DNA of 6,133 bases from the NCBI GenBank assembly GCA_946415665.1, contig CAMKTI010000105.1:1-6133 (forward strand), read 5' to 3'. Below the pieces are notes generated by a model. It was given only the letters and a program-made list of their open reading frames with translations, had not been told where the DNA came from and did no database searches. This document shows positions 1 through 5,688 of the stretch, in pieces (position 1 is the stretch's first letter; each line of letters opens with the position of its first letter). The position numbers and the translations under genes were made by a program. Origin of the DNA: an uncultured Clostridia bacterium (GTDB lineage: Bacteria; Bacillota; Clostridia; Lachnospirales; CAMVHY01).

Positions 1-70
1 TATGCTTGGATTTAAAACTGTGGAAAGTTTATTGGAAGACAAAAAAATTTTTGCCAGACACTTTAATTAA
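1..70 (+). CDS. 3' end of an unrecognised gene (gene X), 22 codons visible
   Basis: The frame starting at base 2 is open from the window edge to a TAA at 68-70, immediately followed by a second in-frame TAA. The visible C-terminus ends FKTVESLLEDKKIFARHFN. An ATG lies at 2-4, but no ribosome site can be seen, so this is most likely the tail of a longer gene. That it was translated is supported by a second copy at 134-202: of the five differences downstream of the GGA codon, three are silent (Thr, Val, Glu codons) and two are Ser/Arg and His/Tyr changes. A strong hairpin terminator follows 15 bases after the stop. I do not recognise the family from so short a tail. Confidence 0.6.
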   Translation, partial: MLGFKTVESLLEDKKIFARHFN

Positions 71-91
71 TAAAGTCTGATATTAAAAAAA
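3..91. repeat. Direct repeat, copy A of the gene X 3' end (pairs with 135-223)
   Basis: Bases 3-91 align without gaps to 135-223 at an offset of 132, with 11 mismatches by hand count (about 88% identity). The repeat covers the last codons of gene X, its stop and the 21 bases after it, and ends in the A-tract that forms the ascending arm of each terminator. Beyond that point the two terminators are unrelated. Confidence 0.85.
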
Positions 92-130
92 ATCTCAACT
101 TGGATTTTATTCGGGTTGGGATTTTTTTTG
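70..130. repeat. 61-base repeat flanking the large gene, copy 1 (pairs with 3981-4041)
   Basis: Bases 70-130 and 3981-4041 are the same over 61 bases with one difference, G113 against A4024, 3911 bases apart in the same orientation. The repeat begins at the last base of the gene X stop codon and includes the whole hairpin. The single change turns a T·G pair of the stem into T-A, so folding is preserved. Confidence 0.95.
85..129 (+). terminator. Intrinsic terminator of gene X
   Basis: An 18-base-pair stem, 85-102 with 112-129, closes a 9-base loop. The arm reads A8-TCTCAACTTG and the partner CGGGTTGGGA-T8, with three T·G wobbles. The T8 tract completes a rho-independent terminator, and the A8 on the other side makes it potentially bidirectional. 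A near-identical copy lies at 3996-4040. Confidence 0.85.
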
Positions 131-133
131 TTA

Positions 134-202
134 ATATTTGGATTTAAAACGGTAGAACGTTTATTGGAGGACAAAAAAATTTTTGCCAGATACTTTAATT
201 AA
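134..202 (+). pseudogene. Detached duplicate of the gene X 3' end
   Basis: This is a second copy of the last 22 codons and stop of gene X, here reading FKTVERLLEDKKIFARYFN. In this frame the sequence is open back to a TAA at 71-73, but that stretch runs through the first terminator and offers no plausible start or ribosome site, so this is a gene fragment. The divergence from copy A is mostly silent in codons, which suggests that this end diverged while attached to a working gene (a paralogue or a transferred homologue) rather than decaying in place. It is followed by its own terminator at 218-246. Confidence 0.65.
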
Positions 203-223
203 TAAAGTTTGGCATAAAAAAAA
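135..223. repeat. Direct repeat, copy B of the gene X 3' end (pairs with 3-91)
   Basis: This is the partner of 3-91, with about 88% identity over 89 bases and no gaps. Homology stops where the stem of the next terminator begins. Confidence 0.85.
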
Positions 224-246
224 GGCCTAGAGTCAAAGCCTTTTTT
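218..246. terminator. Convergent, probably bidirectional terminator
   Basis: AAAAAAGGC (218-226) pairs with GCCTTTTTT (238-246) around an 11-base loop. On the + strand it follows the gene X remnant. On the - strand it lies 13 bases past the TAA of the large gene (260-262) and is followed by a run of T (the complement of 216-223). It therefore very likely terminates the large gene. Confidence 0.8.
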
Positions 247-259
247 ATTGATATAATGA

Positions 260-3200
260 TTAATCAAAACTCTGATCTTCTAGGTTATTCGTAAATATTT
301 TATTTTCATCATTTTCTGATCCCAGATTTGGCGTCTCTAGCTTATTTACTCTTACATCACTACCCATTGGCATTTGTTCACCAAGTGTAGTGATTGCAGG
401 TGCGCTACCAGAATCCAGATTACTGTCATCATTCAAATCACGATCATCTATTAATCCAGGTTTACATAATTCAAACTCATTATAATTAGGATAATTATTA
501 TTAGGATAATTATTATTAAGCTTAGCCTCTTCTTTGTTCTCTCCGTTTTCTTCAAGAATCTCAGGTGATTCAGAACAGTAGAACTTCTTACCACCTTGTG
601 CAAACTTATTTATATCAATTTTATTTAGTGTCACCTTTGGTATCACAATTGTGTTTTCGTTTTTGTCCTCTTCCCCAATATCATCAAAAACATTATTTTC
701 AAATTTAATGTCGTTATTTATGTTATTTTCATCATTTTTATTTTGCTGTTTCTGTTTTTTCTGTTCGACACTCTTTTTCGCTTGCTTTTTCGTTTGAATA
801 TCATCTAACTCTTGTCTACATTGACTCTCATGTTCCAGACTCAAATTACTCAAAAAGCTTTCTTGTAATTGATTTAAATATTGCTGTTCACCAGCTCCAT
901 AACCTTGAAGATTAAATTTTACTTTTGATAGAAAACTTTCCCGATGATTAAAATCAGGATCATGTTTGAAAATATTCGAAAACGTAGCACTGCAATTAAC
1001 ACTATTAATGTTATTGTCAATATATTTTTGATTCAACTCAAAAAGCTTATTAGAAATCGTATAATCATTACATTGATAAACCATTGTATTATCTTCAGTT
1101 ACATCCTCTTCCAATACTATTTTTCGGCGAACCTCACTAAATTCATTTTTCAAGTTGGTCTCAAATTTGTCAACAAATAACTTTCCAATCTCGGATTGCA
1201 ACTTTTTACATACATTACCATTTTCAAATAACTTTCTAAGACTACCAGCAATCTCTGACGTGCTTAAATAGTCCAGTGTCCTATCCTCGCGCTTTATATA
1301 TTTACTTACAGTTTCTTTTAAAAATTCAAAAATCGTTTGGTTCACAGTCACTCCCAAAACATTTGACACCAAATTGAGCAACCCATATTTCACACCATTA
1401 AAGGACTTAGGATCACTTGCATCTGTCAATACGGTAGGAACGATATTATAAAAAGCTTCTAAAACTTTCCTCTCACACCCTCTAATTACATCATAACTAC
1501 GTATAGCGCTAGTTAAATATTGCCCAATTACATTACCCGCTAACCACTTAGAGTTTTGCTGTAATACGGCATTTATTTTATACTGACTTAGAAAACCTAA
1601 AGACAACAATTTAATGTTGTTATCACTTAATACATTATTGAGTTGATCCTCTATAACCTGACCAGCTTCATTGGTAAGTGAATTTTTAGCAAGACTCGCT
1701 TCTCCATTGAATAATCTTCTAATGCGGTACCAGACCCAACCACACCAAGTAAAAAAATTACTCCGAATTTCTACACTTTTAGGTAGCTGCATTATACGAT
1801 TAAATTTATTAGCTTTAGTTTTTTCCTCACACATACCACGAACTTTAGCTAAAGACGCAGCCGCCGTCTCACGAGCTTGATTCGCAGTCGCGCGTTGCGC
1901 TAAATCACTTACAGATATGCGCTCAATATCCGCGTTCAGTGTGTTTACTAATCTAACAACTTCTGGAAGTTTATCTTTATCAGCACCACTATTAGTATTA
2001 GTATTAATGTCAAGGTTATTGGACAAATTTTCACCTTTAGAATTTAGCAACTGTTCTTGTAATTCGGTAATATGACCATCGGAGTCTGTTTTATAGTATT
2101 CAAACTGTTTTGCGACCATCAACATTGCTGGAGATGATGAATCGAAATTCATCTTAAGCCAATGTAGTTTGCGCGCCACATACCCCTTAATACTCGAATC
2201 CTCATTGTTCTCTTCCTCGATCTTTTTAAATTTATCGTGGTATAATTTGAAAAGTTCGTTGTTCAAATCAAGTATATCATTATAATCACGGCTCACAAGA
2301 TTTAAAAAATATTTCGTTACATTTGCATAATAACTACATACATTGCGAAACAAATTCATCTCTTCTGCGCTGGTATCGTTATCTTTTATCAACTCATGTT
2401 CTTCTTGTATCCAGCTATACAACTGTGTCAAATATTTACGCAATCCAGAAATATCTTGCTTCTCATAAGTGTTACCAATTGCTACGAAAGCATTGTACCT
2501 CCTTGCTAATTTAGAACGTTCCGTTTTTTTACCATTATTTGGCGAATGTTCCTTCACTTTAAACAAATCTGGCGCCTTCAGCCTCTTTGTCGGTTGCGTT
2601 AAACCTACAAGCTGGCTATTATCAAGTTTTGACAAAGTTTCTTCAACATAGTCTAAGAATGACTTAAAAACTGCTTCGTTCGCCGTTATGTCCTCCCAGT
2701 ATTTAAAAAAATCATCAATACACTTTGAATAATTGAGATAATCGCTATTTTCTTTTTTACTGTTACTAAAATACACTAAGACCATGCCCAATTTCTGCTG
2801 TATATCCATAAAATCTGTCCAACTTTGCTCATTGAATTTTTTTTCATTTAACAAAGACGGCATAACTTGTTCCACATATTTTTTTATCTCCTCCAGATAT
2901 CCTGTGATTTGATCGTTGATAGAATTTTCTGGCACCGAATTAATATTGTTATTAGACGTTTGTGGTGATGGTAATTGATTAACAGCATTCTGTGGCGTCT
3001 GTATCGATGGTAGATTCCCCTGTATTTGTGTATTATTGAGCTTATTTTGCGTTGTTATTTGTTGCCTCATCTGCCTCATCATAGTGTTAGTGTTCATCAT
3101 CATATTAGTAACGACATTCGCCATCATAGTAGTAGTGGTAGTAATGACATTCATCGTCTGTTGACTCATTATCGTATTAATGATATTTGATACCTGTCTT

Positions 3201-3517
3201 TGTATCTCTTGATTTACCCATCCTTGCACCTGGTTCCAGGTATAACCGTGAAATTGTATAAATTGTAACACCTGTTGATTATTCATCACATTCGATACCC
3301 ATTGCGGTTGCATCTGTTGTTGTATCTGTTGTATTTGCCATCCCCGTTGCAGCATAAATCGTATATTATCTGATATCCGTAGACCCTGTATCGCTTGTTG
3401 TATCTGGTATTGCAGCACATAAAGATTATTATTCGGATAATTATTATTCGGATAATTATTATTCGGATAATTATTATTCGGATAACTATTATTCAAATAA
3501 TTATTATTATTTATCAT
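260..3517 (-). CDS. Large Asn/Gln-rich protein of unknown function with YPNNN repeats at both ends (1085 aa)
   Basis: I recognise no family. The ATG at 3517 is preferred because AAAGGAGG (3525-3532) lies 7 bases upstream. The frame is open further to a GTG at 3583 that would add a hydrophobic leader, but it has no ribosome site and the extension would translate the Shine-Dalgarno itself. Layout by residue: 7-31 YPNNN repeats; 36-112 Gln-rich, with two similar ~30-residue units; 120-190 low-complexity Thr/Met/Asn/Gln; about 200-500 charged and helix-like; 517-575 Ala-rich, helical; 586-603 an aromatic/basic patch (FFTWCGWVWYRIRRLF); 605-900 helix-like; 908-927 a Lys/Gln run; 930-1085 acidic and Asn-rich, with YPNNN again at 1001-1012. 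With this start there is no signal peptide and no clear membrane helix. It is transcribed alone from two promoters. GC is higher than in dpaA. A structural, scaffold or host-directed role is possible but unproven. Confidence 0.85.
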   Translation of the reverse strand: MINNNNYLNNSYPNNNYPNNNYPNNNYPNNNLYVLQYQIQQAIQGLRISDNIRFMLQRGWQIQQIQQQMQPQWVSNVMNNQQVLQFIQFHGYTWNQVQGWVNQEIQRQVSNIINTIMSQQTMNVITTTTTMMANVVTNMMMNTNTMMRQMRQQITTQNKLNNTQIQGNLPSIQTPQNAVNQLPSPQTSNNNINSVPENSINDQITGYLEEIKKYVEQVMPSLLNEKKFNEQSWTDFMDIQQKLGMVLVYFSNSKKENSDYLNYSKCIDDFFKYWEDITANEAVFKSFLDYVEETLSKLDNSQLVGLTQPTKRLKAPDLFKVKEHSPNNGKKTERSKLARRYNAFVAIGNTYEKQDISGLRKYLTQLYSWIQEEHELIKDNDTSAEEMNLFRNVCSYYANVTKYFLNLVSRDYNDILDLNNELFKLYHDKFKKIEEENNEDSSIKGYVARKLHWLKMNFDSSSPAMLMVAKQFEYYKTDSDGHITELQEQLLNSKGENLSNNLDINTNTNSGADKDKLPEVVRLVNTLNADIERISVSDLAQRATANQARETAAASLAKVRGMCEEKTKANKFNRIMQLPKSVEIRSNFFTWCGWVWYRIRRLFNGEASLAKNSLTNEAGQVIEDQLNNVLSDNNIKLLSLGFLSQYKINAVLQQNSKWLAGNVIGQYLTSAIRSYDVIRGCERKVLEAFYNIVPTVLTDASDPKSFNGVKYGLLNLVSNVLGVTVNQTIFEFLKETVSKYIKREDRTLDYLSTSEIAGSLRKLFENGNVCKKLQSEIGKLFVDKFETNLKNEFSEVRRKIVLEEDVTEDNTMVYQCNDYTISNKLFELNQKYIDNNINSVNCSATFSNIFKHDPDFNHRESFLSKVKFNLQGYGAGEQQYLNQLQESFLSNLSLEHESQCRQELDDIQTKKQAKKSVEQKKQKQQNKNDENNINNDIKFENNVFDDIGEEDKNENTIVIPKVTLNKIDINKFAQGGKKFYCSESPEILEENGENKEEAKLNNNYPNNNYPNYNEFELCKPGLIDDRDLNDDSNLDSGSAPAITTLGEQMPMGSDVRVNKLETPNLGSENDENKIFTNNLEDQSFD
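484..518 (-). repeat. C-terminal YPNNN-coding 15-base tandem repeat
   Basis: The AGG triplets at 488 and 503 mark two units of a 15-base period coding NNNYP (residues 1001-1010), followed by a partial NYN. The unit differs from the N-terminal one (3425-3499) by one base, which gives Pro codon CCT here and CCG there. Confidence 0.85.
3425..3499 (-). repeat. N-terminal YPNNN-coding 15-base tandem repeat
   Basis: The unit ATTATTATTCGGATA occurs four times exactly (3425, 3440, 3455, 3470), followed by one degenerate unit at 3485-3499. Each codes Tyr-Pro-Asn-Asn-Asn on the - strand. The exact 15-base period keeps the reading frame, so copy number can vary by slippage without breaking the protein. 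Confidence 0.95.
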
Positions 3518-3524
3518 AAAAATT

Positions 3525-3532
3525 CCTCCTTT
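3525..3532 (-). promoter_or_regulatory. Ribosome binding site that fixes the start of the large gene
   Basis: AAAGGAGG on the - strand lies 7 bases before the ATG at 3517. It is a near-perfect Shine-Dalgarno and rules in this start over the upstream GTG at 3583. Confidence 0.9.
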
Positions 3533-3575
3533 AATTAAAAAAACAAAATAAATTGTAACCAAAAAGCAACTTATG

Positions 3576-3590
3576 TGTTCCACATGAACA
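3576..3590. promoter_or_regulatory. Small palindrome in the leader of the large gene
   Basis: TGTTC-N5-GAACA forms a 15-base interrupted palindrome in the untranslated leader. An alternative hairpin uses ATGTG (3573-3577) and CACAT (3581-3585). It could be an operator or an RNA hairpin. It is short enough to be chance. Confidence 0.25.
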
Positions 3591-3676
3591 TCACAAAAAT
3601 ATTACGCATCGCATTCAGTCTAGAAAAATCCTGATAAATCAAAATCAATATTTTAGAACACCAAATGCTATTGTGA

Positions 3677-3705
3677 ACTATAAAACAAATATTTTTATTT
3701 GTCAA
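3677..3705 (-). promoter_or_regulatory. Proximal promoter P1 of the large gene (sigma-A type)
   Basis: On the - strand, TTGACA (3705-3700), a 17-base spacer and TATAGT (3682-3677). The expected start is near 3670, giving a leader of about 150 bases to the ATG. The -35 is perfect, the -10 matches at five of six positions and the spacing is ideal. Confidence 0.85.
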
Positions 3706-3712
3706 GTGGTAA
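3692..3712. repeat. 21-base promoter repeat, copy 1 (pairs with 3820-3840)
   Basis: The stretch around TTTATTTGTCAAGTGGTAA is repeated 128 bases away with one change (G3708 to A3836). It contains the -35 box and its upstream flank, so the promoter appears to be duplicated. Confidence 0.85.
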
Positions 3713-3753
3713 TTTGATTTTTTTTCTATAAACTGGAATGCTTAAAAAAATTA

Positions 3754-3798
3754 ATATTCAGTTTACGCTGTCATAAAAACATTGATGTAACTGAATAT
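3754..3798 (-). promoter_or_regulatory. Inverted repeat at the predicted start site of promoter P2
   Basis: ATATTCAGTT(T)AC (3754-3766) pairs with GTAACTGAATAT (3787-3798) over 12 base pairs with one bulged T, around a 20-base loop. The outer edge, 3798, is the predicted first transcribed base of P2. It could be a repressor operator or a hairpin at the very 5' end of the longer transcript. Confidence 0.5.
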
Positions 3799-3804
3799 AG
3801 TTTT

Positions 3805-3833
3805 ATTTTAACCTTACTTTTTTTATTTGTCAA
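3805..3833 (-). promoter_or_regulatory. Distal promoter P2 of the large gene (sigma-A type)
   Basis: On the - strand, TTGACA (3833-3828), a 17-base spacer and TAAAAT (3810-3805). The expected start is near 3798, giving a leader of about 280 bases. The -35 and its flank are a copy of those of P1. Confidence 0.8.
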
Positions 3834-3840
3834 GTAGTAA
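3820..3840. repeat. 21-base promoter repeat, copy 2 (pairs with 3692-3712)
   Basis: This is the partner of 3692-3712, 20 of 21 bases identical, containing the -35 box of P2. Sequence on either side, including both -10 regions, is not conserved. Confidence 0.85.
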
Positions 3841-3980
3841 ATAAAATTTTTTTGTGAAATTAATTTTTTGTCAGTATTATATTATAGTTTGTGAAAAATA
3901 ATAATTGCGTCTTTTGATTTTTCGTATTCAAAATTTCTTTTCAAGCACATCAATTTCTTTGTTAAGCAACAATTGAAACG

Positions 3981-4041
3981 ATAAAGTCTGATATTAAAAA
4001 AAATCTCAACTTGGATTTTATTCAGGTTGGGATTTTTTTTG
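3981..4041. repeat. 61-base repeat flanking the large gene, copy 2 (pairs with 70-130)
   Basis: It is 60 of 61 bases identical to 70-130, in the same orientation. Homology starts abruptly at 3981, matching the last base of the gene X stop. Bases before it show no gene X sequence. Confidence 0.95.
3996..4040 (+). terminator. Orphan terminator upstream of dpaA
   Basis: The same 18-base-pair hairpin and T8 tract as at 85-129, with one wobble replaced by a Watson-Crick pair. No + strand gene precedes it in 3518-3980, and no - strand gene reads into it. It may now insulate dpaA from the large-gene promoter region, or simply be the displaced terminator of gene X. Confidence 0.75.
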
Positions 4042-4116
4042 CTCTAAATTTTTTTATCGGGAAATTAATTTACACATAAGCAAATTATTTTTTGTCCAAA
4101 TAATTATTTTTTCGTG

Positions 4117-4145
4117 AACACAAAAAACAGCTTGAACATAAAATA
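4117..4145 (+). promoter_or_regulatory. Putative sigma-K promoter of dpaAB
   Basis: AACA (4117-4120), 16 bases, then CATAAAATA (4137-4145) fits the mother-cell sigma-K consensus mACm-N16-CATAnnnTA exactly. dpaAB is a known sigma-K target in Bacillus subtilis and Clostridioides difficile, so the site agrees with the gene. The transcript would start near 4151-4152, only a base or two before the Shine-Dalgarno. Confidence 0.65.
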
Positions 4146-4152
4146 AAATCAC

Positions 4153-4161
4153 GGGAGGTGA
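4153..4161 (+). promoter_or_regulatory. Ribosome binding site that fixes the dpaA start
   Basis: GGGAGGTGA lies 8 bases before the ATG at 4170. An in-frame GTG at 4158 sits inside this site and so cannot be the start. Confidence 0.9.
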
Positions 4162-4169
4162 CCAAAAAA

Positions 4170-4979
4170 ATGTCCGGAATAATAATTCAGGATGATAATC
4201 GATATTTTTATACGCAAAAATTTTTGGAATCAAAAAATATCTGCGTAAAAACTTTTTTGCATGAGAAATTAAAAATAGGTGATTTAAGCGCGAATTTTAA
4301 TCCAAAATTTATTTTATTTGAATTCAAAAAAGAACCGGATAAAAATATTTTTAGTCCCAAATTTTTTAGCCAATTAAATAAAAACACTTTAATTTTTAGT
4401 GGCGTCGAAAATAAATATCTAAAATTTATTTCCAGACATAATAATTTATTTTACAAACCAATTATGAATTCGAATTATATTTCTATATTAAATTCTGTGC
4501 CGACAGCCGAAGGAATTATTTTTTATCTGATAAAAAATCTTAATCAAACGATTTCAAAATCAAATATTTTAATAATCGGTTATGGACGTTGTGGAAAAAC
4601 TTTGGCGGATAAATTAAAAAAGCTGGATGCAAATGTTTTTATTAATACGTTAAAAAAATCTGACTATGCGATTGCTTTAAAAAATAAATTTAAATTAGTT
4701 TATGATTTGAATTTTGATTTTATGCAAAAAAAAATTGACGTTGTAATAAATACTGCGCCAACAAAAACAATTTCAGATCAGATTTTAAAAGCTATGCCAA
4801 AAAATATTTTGCTATTTGACATTACAAATTATGGCTTTGATTTAAATTTAGCCAAGGAAAAAAATATTTTGTCCGACAGAATTCTTTCTATTCCATCTAA
4901 ATTTGCTCCCAAAACTTCCGGTGAAATCATTGGAAAATATATTTTTAAGAAGGTGAAACAATCCAATGCTAAAAAATAA
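4170..4979 (+). CDS. dpaA: Dipicolinate synthase subunit A
   Basis: This is the NAD(P)-binding subunit of the two-protein enzyme that oxidises the dihydrodipicolinate precursor of the lysine pathway to dipicolinic acid in the mother cell late in sporulation. The 269-residue protein has the family layout: an N-terminal domain starting with a short beta strand and DDNR (GGDxRQ in Bacillus), the linker NSVPTAEG (108-115), the Rossmann nucleotide-binding loop GYGRCG (137-142), INTAPT (193-198) and the C-terminal FAPKTSGEIIG (245-255), close to VAPKTAGRIL of the Bacillus protein. It is somewhat shorter than the roughly 300 residues of Bacillus, mainly in the N-terminal half. The ATG at 4170 is chosen over an in-frame GTG at 4158 that overlaps the Shine-Dalgarno. 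The end overlaps dpaB by 14 bases. Coding GC is very low, about 15-30% in samples. Confidence 0.95.
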   Translation: MSGIIIQDDNRYFYTQKFLESKNICVKTFLHEKLKIGDLSANFNPKFILFEFKKEPDKNIFSPKFFSQLNKNTLIFSGVENKYLKFISRHNNLFYKPIMNSNYISILNSVPTAEGIIFYLIKNLNQTISKSNILIIGYGRCGKTLADKLKKLDANVFINTLKKSDYAIALKNKFKLVYDLNFDFMQKKIDVVINTAPTKTISDQILKAMPKNILLFDITNYGFDLNLAKEKNILSDRILSIPSKFAPKTSGEIIGKYIFKKVKQSNAKK

Positions 4980-5562
4980 AAAAATCGGATTCGGAATAAC
5001 CGGATCATTTTGTTCGATAAATAAAATTTTTGATGTAATGCAAGAAATAATAAATTCCGGTGCAGAAATATTTTGTTTTGCGACGCCAAATGTTTTAACG
5101 ATAAATAATAGATTTAATCAGGCCGATAAAGTTATAAAAAAGCTAAACGAAATTACGAAAAAAGATATAATTAGCGAAATACAAGAAGCTGAAAAATTTG
5201 GTCCGTTTAATCCATTGGATTGTATGGTGATAGCTCCAATCACAGGAAATTCTTTGGCAAAACTTTCTCATGGCATAATCGATAATGCAGTTTTAATGGC
5301 AACGAAAACAACTTTACGAAATGGCAAACCAATTGTTTTAGCTCCGTTTACAAACGATGCATTAAGTTTAAATGGTGAAAATATTATGAAACTTATGGGG
5401 AAGAAAAATTTCTTTTTTGTACCGTTTGGGCAAGATGATCCAATAAAAAAACCGACAAGTATGACTTCTGATTTAAAAAAATTAAAATTAGCAATTATAA
5501 ACGCGCTCGAATATAAACAAATTCAGCCTGTTATAATTCAAAACTTTGAATCCAAAAAATAA
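4966..5562 (+). CDS. dpaB: Dipicolinate synthase subunit B (flavoprotein)
   Basis: This is the flavin-binding partner of DpaA, of the HFCD flavoprotein (phosphopantothenoylcysteine decarboxylase-like) fold, required for dipicolinic acid synthesis in the mother cell. The 198 residues match the usual family length of about 200. Signatures are IGFGITGSFC (7-16), the flavin-side loop DCMVIAPITGNSLAKL (85-100), LNGENIMKLM (135-144) and FVPFGQDDP (151-159), all close to the Bacillus protein. The start at 4966 is supported by AAGAAGGTGA ten bases upstream. The first 14 bases overlap the end of dpaA, which points to translational coupling and equal production of the two subunits. Its GC (about 30-38% in samples) is a little above dpaA. 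Neither dapA, dapG nor asd follows, unlike in Bacillus, where dpaAB leads into aspartate-pathway genes. Confidence 0.97.
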   Translation: MLKNKKIGFGITGSFCSINKIFDVMQEIINSGAEIFCFATPNVLTINNRFNQADKVIKKLNEITKKDIISEIQEAEKFGPFNPLDCMVIAPITGNSLAKLSHGIIDNAVLMATKTTLRNGKPIVLAPFTNDALSLNGENIMKLMGKKNFFFVPFGQDDPIKKPTSMTSDLKKLKLAIINALEYKQIQPVIIQNFESKK

Positions 5563-5643
5563 AATCATGTGAAAATATTTTTTCTGTCTATGTATATATT
5601 TTTCTTTTGAGGTAAAAATTTAAATGTCCCCCTCTAAAAAATT

Positions 5644-5685
5644 AAATCCAAGTTTATTTTTTTTTAATAAGCTTGGATTTTTTTT
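5644..5685 (+). terminator. Intrinsic terminator of dpaAB
   Basis: AAATCCAAG-TTTATT (5644-5658) pairs with AATAAGCTTGGATTT (5666-5680) over 15 base pairs, including one T·G, around a loop of seven T. The T-tract runs to 5685. It lies 82 bases after the dpaB stop and closes the operon. Confidence 0.85.
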
Positions 5686-5688
5686 ATA

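Noticed and set aside
70..130. The 61-base repeat as an integron attC site
   Set aside because: It has CTCAAC and GTTGGG arms in the right order, but the outer bases do not fit RYYYAAC and GTTRRRY. The long paired A8/T8 tracts are those of an intrinsic terminator, and no integrase is present.
944..2651. Several + strand open frames of 60-78 codons inside the large gene
   Set aside because: They are antisense to a continuous 1085-codon frame with its own promoters, ribosome site and terminator, and show no recognisable protein features.
3518..3583. An N-terminal extension of the large protein from GTG 3583, giving a hydrophobic signal-like leader
   Set aside because: There is no ribosome site before 3583, and a near-perfect one lies directly before ATG 3517. 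The extension would translate the Shine-Dalgarno as KGG. It stays worth testing, because it would make the protein secreted or membrane-anchored.
3425..3840. A CRISPR array or plasmid-type iteron origin
   Set aside because: The 15-base repeats are contiguous codon repeats with no spacers, and the 21-base pair is explained by promoter -35 regions. No Cas or replication gene is present.
4082..4112. Repeated AATTATTTTTT tracts upstream of dpaA
   Set aside because: They are simple AT-rich runs, only two copies with differing flanks, and are not distinguishable from background composition.
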